Part shown: piece by piece, positions 1 through 10,619 of the stretch
Numbering within the stretch: position 1 is the first letter of the stretch
Layout: every line of letters begins with the position of its first letter
DNA from: Deinococcus planocerae
Lineage (GTDB): Bacteria; Deinococcota; Deinococci; Deinococcales; Deinococcaceae
Reading direction: 5' to 3'
NCBI RefSeq assembly: GCF_002869765.1
Contig: NZ_PNOR01000034.1
Location: 1-46,466 of the forward strand
Length of the DNA: 46,466 nucleotides
Notes under the pieces: model-generated
The model's database searches: none
What the model was told of the DNA's origin: nothing
Seen by the model: the letters and a program-made list of their open reading frames with translations, nothing else
Made by a program: the position numbers and the translations under genes

Positions 1-2
1 AC

Positions 3-1301
3 CCCGGGACCGACGCCGCCGGGGCCGACGCGCTGCTCGTGCACGCGGCCCTGGCCCGCTGGCGCGGCGACCTGGAGGCGGCCACCCGGGCGGTCAGCGA
101 CCCCCGCACCGCGCACGGCGGGGCCCGCGCCCACCTCTGGCGGGGGCTGATCGCCAAGGACGCCGGGCGCTGGGGCGAAGCCCTGCACCACCTCCACCTC
201 GTCCCCGCCGCCAGCCCGCTGCTCTCCGCCCGCGCCCGCTACCAGGAGGGCGACCTGCGGCTGCGCCTGGGCCAGCCTGCCGCCGCGCTGGAGGCCCTGC
301 AAAGCGCCGCCGCCCGCCTGGAGGCTGCCGGGGGCACCCCCGAGGAACGCGCCCGGGCGCTCGCCCGCGCCGGAACGGCCCTGCGCCGCCTGGGGCTCCC
401 CGCGCAGGGCTGGGAGCATCTGGAGCAGGCCCTCGCGCTCCTGCCGAACGGCGGGGGAGGAGGGCGGGGCGACGCGGTGCTGCGCGCACGCCTGCTGAGC
501 GAGGGGGTGCCCGTCCTGCTCGCCCTGGGACGGCCCGACGCGGCCCTCGCGGACGCCTCGCGTGCCCTGGCCCTGCTCACCCGCCCCGGCCCCCGCCGCC
601 CCGAGGCCGGGTACCGCACCCGCCGCACCGCCTACCGGGTCGCGCTCGCCTACCTCACCCGCGGGGTGGGCCTGCCCTACCTCCAACCCTTCGCCGGGCC
701 GCGCCGCGACCACCCCGACCTCGCCCACGCCCGCGCCCTGCTCGACGTGCAGCTTACCCACACCGAGGGCACGAGCGACCGCGAGCAGGTCCTCGCCTTC
801 GACCTGCGCCTGAGCCGCGCCCTCGCCGACCCCGACCCGCGCGCCGCCCTGGAATACGCCGAGCGTGCCCTGGGCATGACCGACCACCCCTACGCGGAGG
901 CCCAGGCCCGCGCCATCCGCGCCGAGACCTTGCTGCGGGCGGGGGAGGGGGAGGCGGCCCTGGCCGAGATCAACCGCGCCCACGCCCTCGTGCGCCGGGT
1001 GCAACTCGGCCTGCCGGGGACCCACGCGCCCGACCCCGGGCTCACCGCCCAGCTCCTCGCGCTGGAGGCCCGAGTCACCGCCCGCGACGGAGCGAGGATG
1101 GTGGCGTGGCTGCGCGACGCTCTGAACGACCCCACCCTCACCCCCTTCCGGCCCGGGGTGTGGCGGGGGGCGGGCCGGGCGCTGGAAGATGGGCACCCGC
1201 GTCCGGGGGACGTGCTGAGAACGCTGCACCCCGGCTGGGAGAGCGGCCTCCTGCGGGTGCGTGACGCACTGGTTCTCCTCGAAACCGGGCCGGAAGGTTA
1301 A
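3..1301 (+). CDS. TPR-like helical repeat protein, 5' end outside window
   Basis: The reading frame is open from the first bases, so the true start lies upstream of the window; the first in-window start codon is a GTG at 39. The visible part (about 430 residues) is almost entirely Ala/Leu/Arg-rich amphipathic helices of roughly 34-residue period, for example around AGRWGEALHHLHLVPAASPL and GRPDAALADASRALALL, which is the look of tetratricopeptide repeats. No catalytic motif or membrane segment is visible. TPR arrays normally act as protein-protein scaffolds; in Deinococcus they also form the C-terminal part of some regulators, but no DNA-binding domain is seen here. It ends with TAA about 45 bases before the next gene, which has its own promoter. 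The fold assignment is an inference from repeat texture only. Confidence 0.6.
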   Translation, partial: PGTDAAGADALLVHAALARWRGDLEAATRAVSDPRTAHGGARAHLWRGLIAKDAGRWGEALHHLHLVPAASPLLSARARYQEGDLRLRLGQPAAALEALQSAAARLEAAGGTPEERARALARAGTALRRLGLPAQGWEHLEQALALLPNGGGGGRGDAVLRARLLSEGVPVLLALGRPDAALADASRALALLTRPGPRRPEAGYRTRRTAYRVALAYLTRGVGLPYLQPFAGPRRDHPDLAHARALLDVQLTHTEGTSDREQVLAFDLRLSRALADPDPRAALEYAERALGMTDHPYAEAQARAIRAETLLRAGEGEAALAEINRAHALVRRVQLGLPGTHAPDPGLTAQLLALEARVTARDGARMVAWLRDALNDPTLTPFRPGVWRGAGRALEDGHPRPGDVLRTLHPGWESGLLRVRDALVLLETGPEG

Positions 1302-1333
1302 CCCGGGGCCCCGTCCCTTTTCCTCGGAGCGGG

Positions 1334-1339
1334 TATGCT
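1334..1339 (+). promoter_or_regulatory. -10 box of a probable leaderless promoter
   Basis: TATGCT lies 8 bases before the ATG at 1348, with no Shine-Dalgarno sequence between. Transcription would start at or very near the start codon, which supports 1348 over the longer upstream frame. Confidence 0.55.
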
Positions 1340-1347
1340 GGGGCGCG

Positions 1348-1704
<357 letters not shown>

Positions 1705-1720
1705 CCCCCGCGAGGGCCCC

Positions 1721-1915
1721 GTGACCGACTGGCTCGACCTGCGGGTGGAGGGCGACCCCCACCCCCGCCGCTTCGACAGTCCCGCCACCCTCCGCAGCTA
1801 CCTGGAGCGGGTGGAACGTCTTCCGGCGGAGGCGGTCAGTCTCCTGCTCGAACGCGGCGAGGTCGGCCCGCCCCACGCCCGGCGGAGTTACCGGGTGGAG
1901 CCGCTGCGGCCATGA
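1721..1915 (+). CDS. Small protein of unknown function, 64 aa
   Basis: Unrecognised. It starts at GTG 1721, 17 bases after the previous stop, with a GAGGG purine stretch about 6 bases upstream that can serve as ribosome binding site. The sequence is charged and soluble (RSYLERVERLPAEAVSLLLE forms one clear helix). Typical codon use and position between two other small co-directional genes suggest a real member of a short operon. Its small size limits certainty. Confidence 0.5.
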   Translation: MTDWLDLRVEGDPHPRRFDSPATLRSYLERVERLPAEAVSLLLERGEVGPPHARRSYRVEPLRP

Positions 1916-1931
1916 GTGAGGGAGGGCCCCT

Positions 1932-2159
1932 ATGCAGGAGCACGTCACCCTGCCCGAGAGCCCCGACCCGGCCACCCTCGCCGCCCTGCTCGCCACGCCG
2001 GGCGGCGCGAGGTTGAGTGCCCGGACCGGAACGGACACGGCGGGCCGTCCCCGCGTCGTCCTGACCGTCGAACACGCCGACCCGGAGGTCGTGGCCGAGA
2101 CCCGGCAACGGCTCATGCGGGCCTGCCGGGAGCGCGGGGTGCGGGCCTTCGTGGTGTGA
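1932..2159 (+). CDS. Small protein of unknown function, 75 aa
   Basis: Unrecognised. ATG 1932 is preceded by GGAGGG (1921-1926), a good ribosome binding site at 5-base spacing, which supports this frame over the much longer frame that overlaps it and runs into hemB. The predicted fold is alternating beta/alpha: a central strand ([10 protein letters not shown]) is followed by a helix ([17 protein letters not shown]) and a final strand (VRAFVV). It is the last gene of the 1348-2159 group; hemB has its own promoter. Confidence 0.5.
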   Translation: MQEHVTLPESPDPATLAALLATPGGARLSARTGTDTAGRPRVVLTVEHADPEVVAETRQRLMRACRERGVRAFVV

Positions 2160-2280
2160 GGGCGGTTGGCAGGCGGCTCCTTTTCCAGGGCCTGAACTTG
2201 ATCCCTGTGATCATTGAAGTGCCGTTCGCCTTTCCAAGTCCTCTTTTCTCTGCCTCTCAATCCCCCCTCCCGCCCTGCGC

Positions 2281-2286
2281 TAGCCT
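2281..2286 (+). promoter_or_regulatory. -10 box of leaderless hemB promoter
   Basis: TAGCCT ends 7 bases before the hemB ATG (2294). No Shine-Dalgarno sequence is present, consistent with a leaderless mRNA. Confidence 0.55.
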
Positions 2287-2293
2287 GCCTCCC

Positions 2294-3277
2294 ATGCTCG
2301 ACCGTCCCCGTCGTCTGCGCCGCACCGCTGGCCTGCGCGCCCTGACCCGCGAGGTCACGCTCTCCCCACAGCACTTCATCCACCCCATCTTCGTCCACGA
2401 GGCGGACACCGAGGACCCCATCGCCACCATGCCGGGCGTGAGCCGCCACAGCGTCCCGGGCGCGGTCGAGCAGGCCAGGATGGCCCGCGACCTCGGCATC
2501 CCCAGCGTGATCCTCTTCGGCATCCCCGACCACAAGGACCCCGAAGGTAGCCAGGCGTACGCGGAGGGCGGCGTCATCCAGCGCGCGGCAGCCGCGATCA
2601 AGTCAGCCCTGCCCGAGATGGTCGTGGTCGCCGACACCTGCCTGTGCGAGTACACCGACCACGGCCACTGCGGCCCGCTGTGCCAGACGGGGGACGGCGA
2701 GTGGACGGTGGACAACGACGCGGCCCTGGGCCTCCTCGCCCGGACCGCCGTGTCCCAGGCCCGGGCGGGCGCCGACATCGTGGCGCCGAGCGCGATGATG
2801 GACGGGCAGGTCGGCGCGATCCGCTCGGCCCTCGACGAGGCGGGCTTCTCCCACGTGCCCGTCATGGCCTACGCGGTCAAGTACGCCTCGGCCTACTACG
2901 GCCCCTTCCGTGACGCGGCGGGGAGCACCCCCAGTTTCGGTAACCGGGCGTCGTACCAGATGGACCCGGCGGGCGGCGAGCGCGAGGCGCTGCGGGAGGC
3001 CAGGCTCGACGCCGAGCAGGGTGCGGACTTCCTGATGGTCAAGCCCGCGCTCGCCTACCTCGACATGGTGCGGCTGCTGCGCGACACCTTCGACCTGCCC
3101 CTCGTCGTCTACAACGTCAGCGGCGAGTACGCCCTGATGAAGGCCGCCGCCCAGGCCGGGTACATGGACGAGCGCCGCACCGTGCTCGAAACCCTGACCG
3201 GGATGCGCCGCGCCGGGGCCGACGCAATCATCACCTACCACGCGCTCGACGCCGCCCGCTGGCTCCGTGGCGAGTAG
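2294..3277 (+). CDS. hemB: Delta-aminolevulinic acid dehydratase (porphobilinogen synthase)
   Basis: HemB condenses two 5-aminolevulinate molecules into porphobilinogen, the second committed step of haem and tetrapyrrole synthesis, in the cytoplasm. The protein is 327 aa, the usual family length. The metal-site segment [12 protein letters not shown] gives Cys116, Cys118 and Cys126, the zinc-type cysteine triad. The two active-site lysines are visible: Lys196 in [18 protein letters not shown] and the Schiff-base Lys250 in [12 protein letters not shown]. The longer in-frame upstream extension (from 1916) is rejected because the -10 box at 2281 and ATG 2294 give a normal N-terminus. No other haem gene is adjacent, so it is a stand-alone unit here; haem supply fits the sdh cytochrome genes further on. 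Confidence 0.97.
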   Translation: MLDRPRRLRRTAGLRALTREVTLSPQHFIHPIFVHEADTEDPIATMPGVSRHSVPGAVEQARMARDLGIPSVILFGIPDHKDPEGSQAYAEGGVIQRAAAAIKSALPEMVVVADTCLCEYTDHGHCGPLCQTGDGEWTVDNDAALGLLARTAVSQARAGADIVAPSAMMDGQVGAIRSALDEAGFSHVPVMAYAVKYASAYYGPFRDAAGSTPSFGNRASYQMDPAGGEREALREARLDAEQGADFLMVKPALAYLDMVRLLRDTFDLPLVVYNVSGEYALMKAAAQAGYMDERRTVLETLTGMRRAGADAIITYHALDAARWLRGE

Positions 3278-3298
3278 AGACGCGCTGTGGAGAGCAAG

Positions 3299-3318
3299 AG
3301 GGGCGAAGGGCCGCCCCT
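3299..3318 (+). terminator. Possible hemB terminator hairpin
   Basis: AGGGGCG (3299-3305) pairs perfectly with CGCCCCT (3312-3318) across a 6-base loop, 22 bases after the hemB stop. There is no T-tract, so it may only be an attenuating or mRNA-stabilising hairpin. Confidence 0.35.
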
Positions 3319-3364
3319 GAGCCTGGGGCCACCAAACCTCGACCGTTCAAGAAAGGAATCCAGA

Positions 3365-3904
3365 GTGACGAGCGAGACGTACCCCATTCGGGTGGACTGG
3401 GTGGAGACGGGGTTGTGGCCGGGTCGCCTGGGATTGACCTTCGCCCCGGGCAAGAAGGGCGCGAGCGTGCTTCAGGCGGGCGTGATCCACGACCGCGACC
3501 TGGGCGCCGACCTGGGCGGACTCGCCCGGGAGGGGGTGCAGATCATCGCGCCCCTGATCGAGGACCACGAGTTCGAGCTGCTCGGCATCTCCGAGTACCA
3601 CCGGCTGGTCGAGGAACACGGCCTGACCGTCCTCGCCTGCCCGATCCGGGACCGCGACGTGCCGGGGGACCTGGGCGGCTTCGGCGCGTTCCTCGACGAG
3701 CTGATGGACGCCCTGCTCGACGGGCGCCGGGTGGTCGTCCACTGCCGGGGCGGGCTGGGCCGGGCGGGGCTCACCGCCGCCTGCCTCCTCGTTCAGGCGG
3801 GGATGCCGCCCGAGCAGGCCATCGAGCGTGTTCGGGCGGCCCGCCCTGGCGCCATCGAGACCGAGGCCCAGGCCGGGTTCGTCTACGACTTCGCCCGCCG
3901 CTGA
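3365..3904 (+). CDS. CDKN3-like dual-specificity/tyrosine phosphatase family protein
   Basis: The cysteine-phosphatase signature HCRGGLGRAG gives nucleophile Cys127 and phosphate-binding Arg133 (CX5R), with a plausible general-acid Asp in the upstream loop IRDRDVPGDLGG. The layout (N-terminal beta segment, acidic loop, P-loop, C-terminal helices ending FVYDFARR) and length of 179 aa match small bacterial phosphatases annotated as cyclin-dependent kinase inhibitor 3 family. GTG 3365 is chosen because AAAGGAA lies 8-9 bases upstream. Substrate is unknown: protein phosphotyrosine/serine, inositol phosphates or other phosphomonoesters are all possible for this fold. It shares a direction and short spacing with the disrupted gene that follows. 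Confidence 0.85.
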   Translation: MTSETYPIRVDWVETGLWPGRLGLTFAPGKKGASVLQAGVIHDRDLGADLGGLAREGVQIIAPLIEDHEFELLGISEYHRLVEEHGLTVLACPIRDRDVPGDLGGFGAFLDELMDALLDGRRVVVHCRGGLGRAGLTAACLLVQAGMPPEQAIERVRAARPGAIETEAQAGFVYDFARR

Positions 3905-3925
3905 CTTCCCGCAGGAGGCCTCGCC

Positions 3926-4228
3926 GTGATCACCGTCGCCAACCGCATCTACGTCAATCCCGCGTACCACGACCAGTTCGAGGCCAGATTTCGCGAGCGC
4001 GCGGGGTGGGTGGATGGGATGCGTCCGGCTTCGTCGCCAACCACGTCCTGCGGCCCACGAAAAAGGGCGAGCCCTTCATCGTCCTGACCTTCTGGGAGTC
4101 GCGCGAAACGTTCGAGGCGTGGACGACCTCCGACGCCTTCCGACAAGGGCACGCTGCCGAAGGACGCCTTCACCGGGCCGAACGTGCTGGAGATTCATGA
4201 GGTCGTCCAGAGCGGCGGGCCGCGCTGA
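3926..4228 (+). pseudogene. Antibiotic biosynthesis monooxygenase (ABM) domain protein, two frameshifts
   Basis: A perfect AGGAGG (3913-3918) precedes GTG 3926, and the first about 30 codons read as an ABM/HmoA-like start (VITVANRIYVNPAYHDQF). The recognisable middle (GFVANHVLRPTKKGEPF, then LTFWESRETFEAWTTSDAF) lies in a different frame, from about 4020 to 4145. The end (GTLPKDAFTGPNVLEIHEVV) returns to the first frame and stops at 4228. A single missing base near 4020-4030 would restore the first junction; the second junction, near 4140-4150, also seems to have lost or gained bases. The total span of 101 codons equals the normal length of this family. ABM-fold proteins of this type are often haem-binding or small oxygenases. 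Either a decayed gene or two base-calling errors in a GC-rich region. Confidence 0.75.
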
Positions 4229-4266
4229 GGGCATCTGCCGCTCACCGACCCGTCAGCCACGCCGCC

Positions 4267-4272
4267 TACACT
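4267..4272 (+). promoter_or_regulatory. -10 box of a probable leaderless promoter
   Basis: TACACT ends 6 bases before ATG 4279 with no ribosome binding site between. Confidence 0.5.
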
Positions 4273-4278
4273 GAGGAC

Positions 4279-4773
4279 ATGATGAAAGCGACGCTGGCCT
4301 GCCTGAGCATCGCCGCGCTTCTCGGCTCGTGTGCCCCGGCCCTGAACCCGCCCGTCACGGGCCGCATCGTCAACGCCACGAACGGACAGGAGGGGACCGT
4401 GACCTTCTCGCCCGGTGCCCTGACCACCCGGACAGGTGATGCCCTGGGGGACAACAACACGACCATCCAGATCGGCGGCCAGACGTACGGGGGCCGCACC
4501 GTCCTGCTCGATGCCTCGACCACCGTGACCGTCCGCCCCGCCGTGGACGTGGGCTTCGGCTTCGGCACGGGCCTGTATGCCGACCCCTTCTTCGGCACGC
4601 GGGTGGGCACCACGACCCAGACGCGCGCGGGCCTGCGCACGGGCAACCTGATCGCCCGGTCCTTCGCGGCGCCCAACCGCACGATCACCTGTACCCTCCA
4701 GGTCAACGAGACTTACCGCGGAATCGGCGACTGCACGGGAAGCGACGGGGCGCGCTACGCCTTGCAGTTCTAA
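4279..4773 (+). CDS. Putative lipoprotein of unknown function, 164 aa
   Basis: The N-terminus MMKATLACLSIAALLGSC is a short basic start, a hydrophobic core and a lipobox-like LGSC, so Cys18 is the probable lipidated residue of an exported protein. The mature part is rich in Thr, Gly, Asn and beta-forming residues, with a Gly/Phe-rich stretch (VGFGFGTGLYADPFFG) and two later cysteines (TITCTLQV and GDCTGSDG) that could form a disulfide outside the cytoplasm. No known domain is recognised. Two adjacent ATG codons (4279 and 4282) are equally possible starts. It is monocistronic: a promoter lies in front and a convergent terminator behind. Confidence 0.65.
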   Translation: MMKATLACLSIAALLGSCAPALNPPVTGRIVNATNGQEGTVTFSPGALTTRTGDALGDNNTTIQIGGQTYGGRTVLLDASTTVTVRPAVDVGFGFGTGLYADPFFGTRVGTTTQTRAGLRTGNLIARSFAAPNRTITCTLQVNETYRGIGDCTGSDGARYALQF

Positions 4774-4784
4774 GGGAAGCGCTC

Positions 4785-4824
4785 AGCCGTCAGGGGTCAG
4801 CCGGGGAAGGCGCCTCTGACGGCT
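4785..4824. terminator. Bidirectional terminator between convergent genes
   Basis: AGCCGTCAG (4785-4793) is the exact reverse complement of CTGACGGCT (4816-4824). It sits between the stop of the plus-strand lipoprotein gene and the stop of the minus-strand DUF2243 gene, so it can serve both. No strong T-tract. Confidence 0.5.
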
Positions 4825-4842
4825 CTGCCGTTGGGCCGACCC

Positions 4843-5334
4843 TCAGCGTGCCGCCCGCATCAGCCGCCAGCCTAAGAGGGCCATCACCGCGCCCCAAGCG
4901 AGGTACCCGAGGTCGTAGGCGAGCCAGGAAGGCCCCGGGCGGACGTGGTGGATGCCCAGAATCTGGTGGTCGATCAGCCCCTCGACCACGTTGAACACCC
5001 CCCAGCCGAAGAGCAGGGTTCCGAGAAAGGCGGAGGTGCGCCACGTCGCGCGGCTGGCCCGCAGGCCGCTCCAGAGCAGGAACGTGCCGACCACGGTGAA
5101 GACCCAGTTCAGGCTGTGGAAGAGGCCGTCGCCCAGGGTGTTGATTCGCAGGTTCTGGACCGTGTTCGGCGGGTACGGCTCGCTCACCATGTGGTGCCAC
5201 TGAAGGAGCTGGTGCAGCACGATCCCGTCGAAGAAGCCGCCCAGCCCCAGCCCGAGCAGCACGCCGCCCGCCATCCAGCGCCTCTGCTGTGCCGCCTGCT
5301 CTCCCACATGGCCCCGTGCCCCCAGTACGCTCAT
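4843..5334 (-). CDS. DUF2243-type integral membrane protein
   Basis: The 163-aa protein has four hydrophobic segments and the motifs I associate with DUF2243: FFDGIVLHQLLQWHHM near residue 35 and FNVVEGLIDHQILGIHHVR near residue 115. The many conserved histidines in and next to membrane segments suggest a metal- or haem-related role, but the function of the family is not established. The start ATG is preceded by a GGAGGGGGGAA purine tract. It is oriented like the sdh genes but separated from sdhB by a terminator, so it is probably its own unit. Confidence 0.8.
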   Translation of the reverse strand: MSVLGARGHVGEQAAQQRRWMAGGVLLGLGLGGFFDGIVLHQLLQWHHMVSEPYPPNTVQNLRINTLGDGLFHSLNWVFTVVGTFLLWSGLRASRATWRTSAFLGTLLFGWGVFNVVEGLIDHQILGIHHVRPGPSWLAYDLGYLAWGAVMALLGWRLMRAAR

Positions 5335-5431
5335 CGCTTCCCCCCTCCCCGAACGTTAGGCGAGCGGGAGGGGGCCGAAGGTACGGGCGCTTTCAAACAA
5401 CCCCGAACTTTGCTCGGTGACAAAGGCAAGA

Positions 5432-5453
5432 GGCGGAAGCCTGTGCCTCCGCC
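5432..5453 (-). terminator. Rho-independent-like terminator of the sdh operon
   Basis: Reading the minus strand, GGCGGAGGC and GCTTCCGCC form a 9-bp stem (one G-U pair) with an ACAG tetraloop, followed by TCTTGCCTTTG. It lies about 60 bases past the sdhB stop. Confidence 0.6.
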
Positions 5454-5511
5454 CCTGTGTTCGTTGCTCTGATCGTCGACTGCTTTCCTTCTGGCCGCCC
5501 CCAGCGCGTCC

Positions 5512-6267
<756 letters not shown>

Positions 6268-6289
6268 GTCTTTCCTTTGTCGGGGGCAT

Positions 6290-6358
6290 GTGGCGTGTGG
6301 CTTGTCGCTTGTGGAAAAAGAAGGAGCCCTTCTCTACACGCTCCGGTCCACACGCCAC
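6290..6358. repeat. Inverted repeat in the sdhA-sdhB spacer
   Basis: GTGGCGTGTGG (6290-6300) and CCACACGCCAC (6348-6358) are perfect 11-base reverse complements. The enclosed 47 bases contain a second small hairpin (GAAGG / CCTTC). The sequence outside reads as repeated TGTGGC-like words. It would form a long intercistronic mRNA stem between sdhA and sdhB. Confidence 0.7.
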
Positions 6359-6365
6359 GAGCCTT

Positions 6366-8117
<1,752 letters not shown>

Positions 8118-8128
8118 GGACACTTCCT

Positions 8129-8865
<737 letters not shown>

Positions 8866-8886
8866 TCTTCCTCCTCTTGCTCCCCC

Positions 8887-8933
8887 GCGCCCGCCGACCC
8901 CCGCCGCTTTTTCCGGTGAGGGTCGGCGGGCGC
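8887..8933 (-). promoter_or_regulatory. 14-bp perfect inverted repeat in the sdhCDAB leader
   Basis: GCGCCCGCCGACCC (8887-8900) is the exact reverse complement of GGGTCGGCGGGCGC (8920-8933), with a 19-base loop. It begins about 25 bases upstream of the sdhC start codon, just beyond its ribosome binding site. The neighbouring gene upstream points away, so this is not that gene's terminator. It could be a leader stem controlling stability or translation, or an attenuator without a T-tract. Confidence 0.7.
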
Positions 8934-9163
8934 CAAACCGCTTGCTTGCCGTGTGGGTGAAGCTTCACGCCACCTGTTCAGACGCTCCCCAGGATACCAC
9001 CCCGGCCCACTTCCCTTGCGGCGGGCATTCCACTCGGATGGACGCGCCGTGTCACTTCGTGAGTGAAGTTCCAATAAAGGCGGAGCCCGCCTCACAGTGT
9101 GGGACGTTCGCCCCGCGGCGCGGGCAGGGGCGGCCCTCTTCACCGCCGCGCCGCCATTCGCGC
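8934..9163. other. Divergent intergenic region, sdhC and the 9176 gene
   Basis: No gene is seen here. On the minus strand a TATCCT at 8991-8996 is a candidate -10 box for sdhCDAB, with no convincing -35 box. A small imperfect palindrome around 9051-9072 (TCACTTCGTGAGTGAAGT) is a possible protein-binding site. Both are weak. Confidence 0.3.
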
Positions 9164-9169
9164 TAGGGT
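9164..9169 (+). promoter_or_regulatory. -10 box of a probable leaderless promoter
   Basis: TAGGGT ends 6 bases before ATG 9176, with no Shine-Dalgarno sequence. Confidence 0.5.
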
Positions 9170-9175
9170 GCGGGC

Positions 9176-9547
9176 ATGACGCAGAGCGGTGCGCCCACCC
9201 CGCCCCCCCCTCCCCCCAACGAGGCCGAGTACGCCCGCAAACTCGCCCTCGCTATCCTGGGCACCCTGCAATCGAAGGGGCTGCTGAGCGCCGCCGAGGT
9301 GGACTCCATCCTCATCGCCGCCCGCCGGGCCGCCCAGGGCCAGGGCCTCCCCGCCCCGGCGTCACCCGCCCAGGCCCCCGAGTCCCGCCCGGCGCCCACT
9401 CCCTTTCAGGTCACGGTGCAGCCCGCCCCGCCGCCGGGCAACCTCACGTGGCGCACCACGCCCCCGCCCGAGAGGTCGGACAAGGAAGTGGAGAAAGAGA
9501 AGACGGACGGGGAGGCCCCACCCGTCATCGACATGCAACTCGACTGA
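9176..9547 (+). CDS. Proline-rich small protein of unknown function, 123 aa
   Basis: Unrecognised. It starts with a short proline run (residues 8-14), then a predicted helical hairpin (NEAEYARKLALAILGTLQSK, then LLSAAEVDSILIAARRAA, residues about 15-53). The rest is a long disordered Pro/Ala/Ser tail ending in a charged stretch. The helical part looks like a small structured domain and the rest like a flexible linker. No signal peptide. It is monocistronic and faces a convergent gene downstream. Confidence 0.6.
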   Translation: MTQSGAPTPPPPPPNEAEYARKLALAILGTLQSKGLLSAAEVDSILIAARRAAQGQGLPAPASPAQAPESRPAPTPFQVTVQPAPPPGNLTWRTTPPPERSDKEVEKEKTDGEAPPVIDMQLD

Positions 9548-9579
9548 CCGTCAGCCTTCCCGGGCCTGCGTTCTAGCCG

Positions 9580-10509
9580 TCAGTTCCGGCGCGCCTGTGC
9601 CCGGCCCGGCCAGTTGGCGAGGGCCGCCCCCGCGAGGATGACGAGGGCCCCCAGCCACACCGCGGCGGGCAGGCGTTCGTGCAGCACGGCGGCGCTGAGG
9701 ACGAGCGCCACGGCGGGGGCGAGGGTGTTCCACACGCTCGTGCGGGCCGCCCCGAGCACCCGCGCCCCGTTGGCCCAGGCGACGTAGGCGACCACGTTCG
9801 CCCCCAGGGCGCTGAGCGCCACCCCCCCCCACGCCAGCGGGGACACGCCGACCGGCGCCGGGACGTGCGGCAGCGCCCACGCCACGTACGGCAAGCACCC
9901 CAGCGCGAGGCTGAAGGCCACGAAGGGCAGCGCCCCCAGCCGCTCGGTGAGGGGTCTGTTCCAGAGGGTGTAGAGCGCCCACGCCGCCGCCGCCCCCAGG
10001 ACCCACGCGAGGCCGCCCGGCGTGACCGCCGCCCCCGGTTGCAGCGTCACGGCGAGGAGCCCCACGAGCCCCAGGGAGGCGAGCGCGGCCCCCGCTCCCT
10101 GCCGCCACCCCACCCGCTGGCCGAGCAGCAGCCCCAGCGGCAGGACGAGCACGGGCACGACGCCGCTCACCAGCCCCGCCACCCCCGCCGGATTCGCGTG
10201 GATGCCCGTCAGAAAAAAGGCCTGGAACACCGAGTTCCCCAGCAGGCCCACGAGCGCCACCTGTCCCCAGGTGCGGGCGTCCCAGCGCGGCCAGCCGTGC
10301 GAGCGGACCGCGAGCGTGACCAGCACCCCCCCCGCGATCAGGAAGCGCCCCAGGTTGATCGTCTCGGCGTTGAGATGGCGCAGGAGCAGCTTGAGGAGCA
10401 CGACGTTCGACCCCCACAAGACCACGGTCAGGAGCACGCCCGCGAGCGCCAGCCCCGTTCGCGGCGGGGCGGCCCGGGCCAGGGGCGGGGTGAGCGGCTC
10501 GGAGGTCAC
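9580..10509 (-). CDS. EamA/DMT-family transporter
   Basis: A 309-aa protein with ten hydrophobic segments arranged as two repeated halves. Half one runs from GLALAGVLLTVVLWGSNVVL to about residue 140; half two starts at GGLAWVLGAAAAWALYTLWN. Each begins with the Gly/Trp/Asn-containing helix typical of EamA domains, and it ends VWLGALVILAGAALANW. These are inner-membrane exporters or importers of small metabolites such as amino acids; the substrate is unknown. An ATG at 10521 is possible, but it lies inside a TATGCT -10 box. GTG 10509, 7 bases after that box, is the more likely leaderless start. Confidence 0.85.
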   Translation of the reverse strand: MTSEPLTPPLARAAPPRTGLALAGVLLTVVLWGSNVVLLKLLLRHLNAETINLGRFLIAGGVLVTLAVRSHGWPRWDARTWGQVALVGLLGNSVFQAFFLTGIHANPAGVAGLVSGVVPVLVLPLGLLLGQRVGWRQGAGAALASLGLVGLLAVTLQPGAAVTPGGLAWVLGAAAAWALYTLWNRPLTERLGALPFVAFSLALGCLPYVAWALPHVPAPVGVSPLAWGGVALSALGANVVAYVAWANGARVLGAARTSVWNTLAPAVALVLSAAVLHERLPAAVWLGALVILAGAALANWPGRAQARRN

Positions 10510-10516
10510 GCGACCG

Positions 10517-10522
10517 AGCATA
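10517..10522 (-). promoter_or_regulatory. -10 box of leaderless DMT transporter promoter
   Basis: TATGCT on the minus strand lies 7 bases before GTG 10509. The annotatable ATG at 10521 is part of this box, which argues against it as start. Confidence 0.5.
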
Positions 10523-10619
10523 CGCCGCCGGGGTCTCCGGGGGTCCGGGCGGACGGGACGCCGGAGCACGGCGGGGGGGGCGCAGGCTCCGGCGCCCACG
10601 CCCCCCCACCTTTCCCGCC

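Noticed and set aside
1916..2293. N-terminal extension of hemB to 1916
   Set aside because: The extension is Arg/Pro-rich nonsense, overlaps a small gene with a good ribosome binding site, and the -10 box sits just before ATG 2294.
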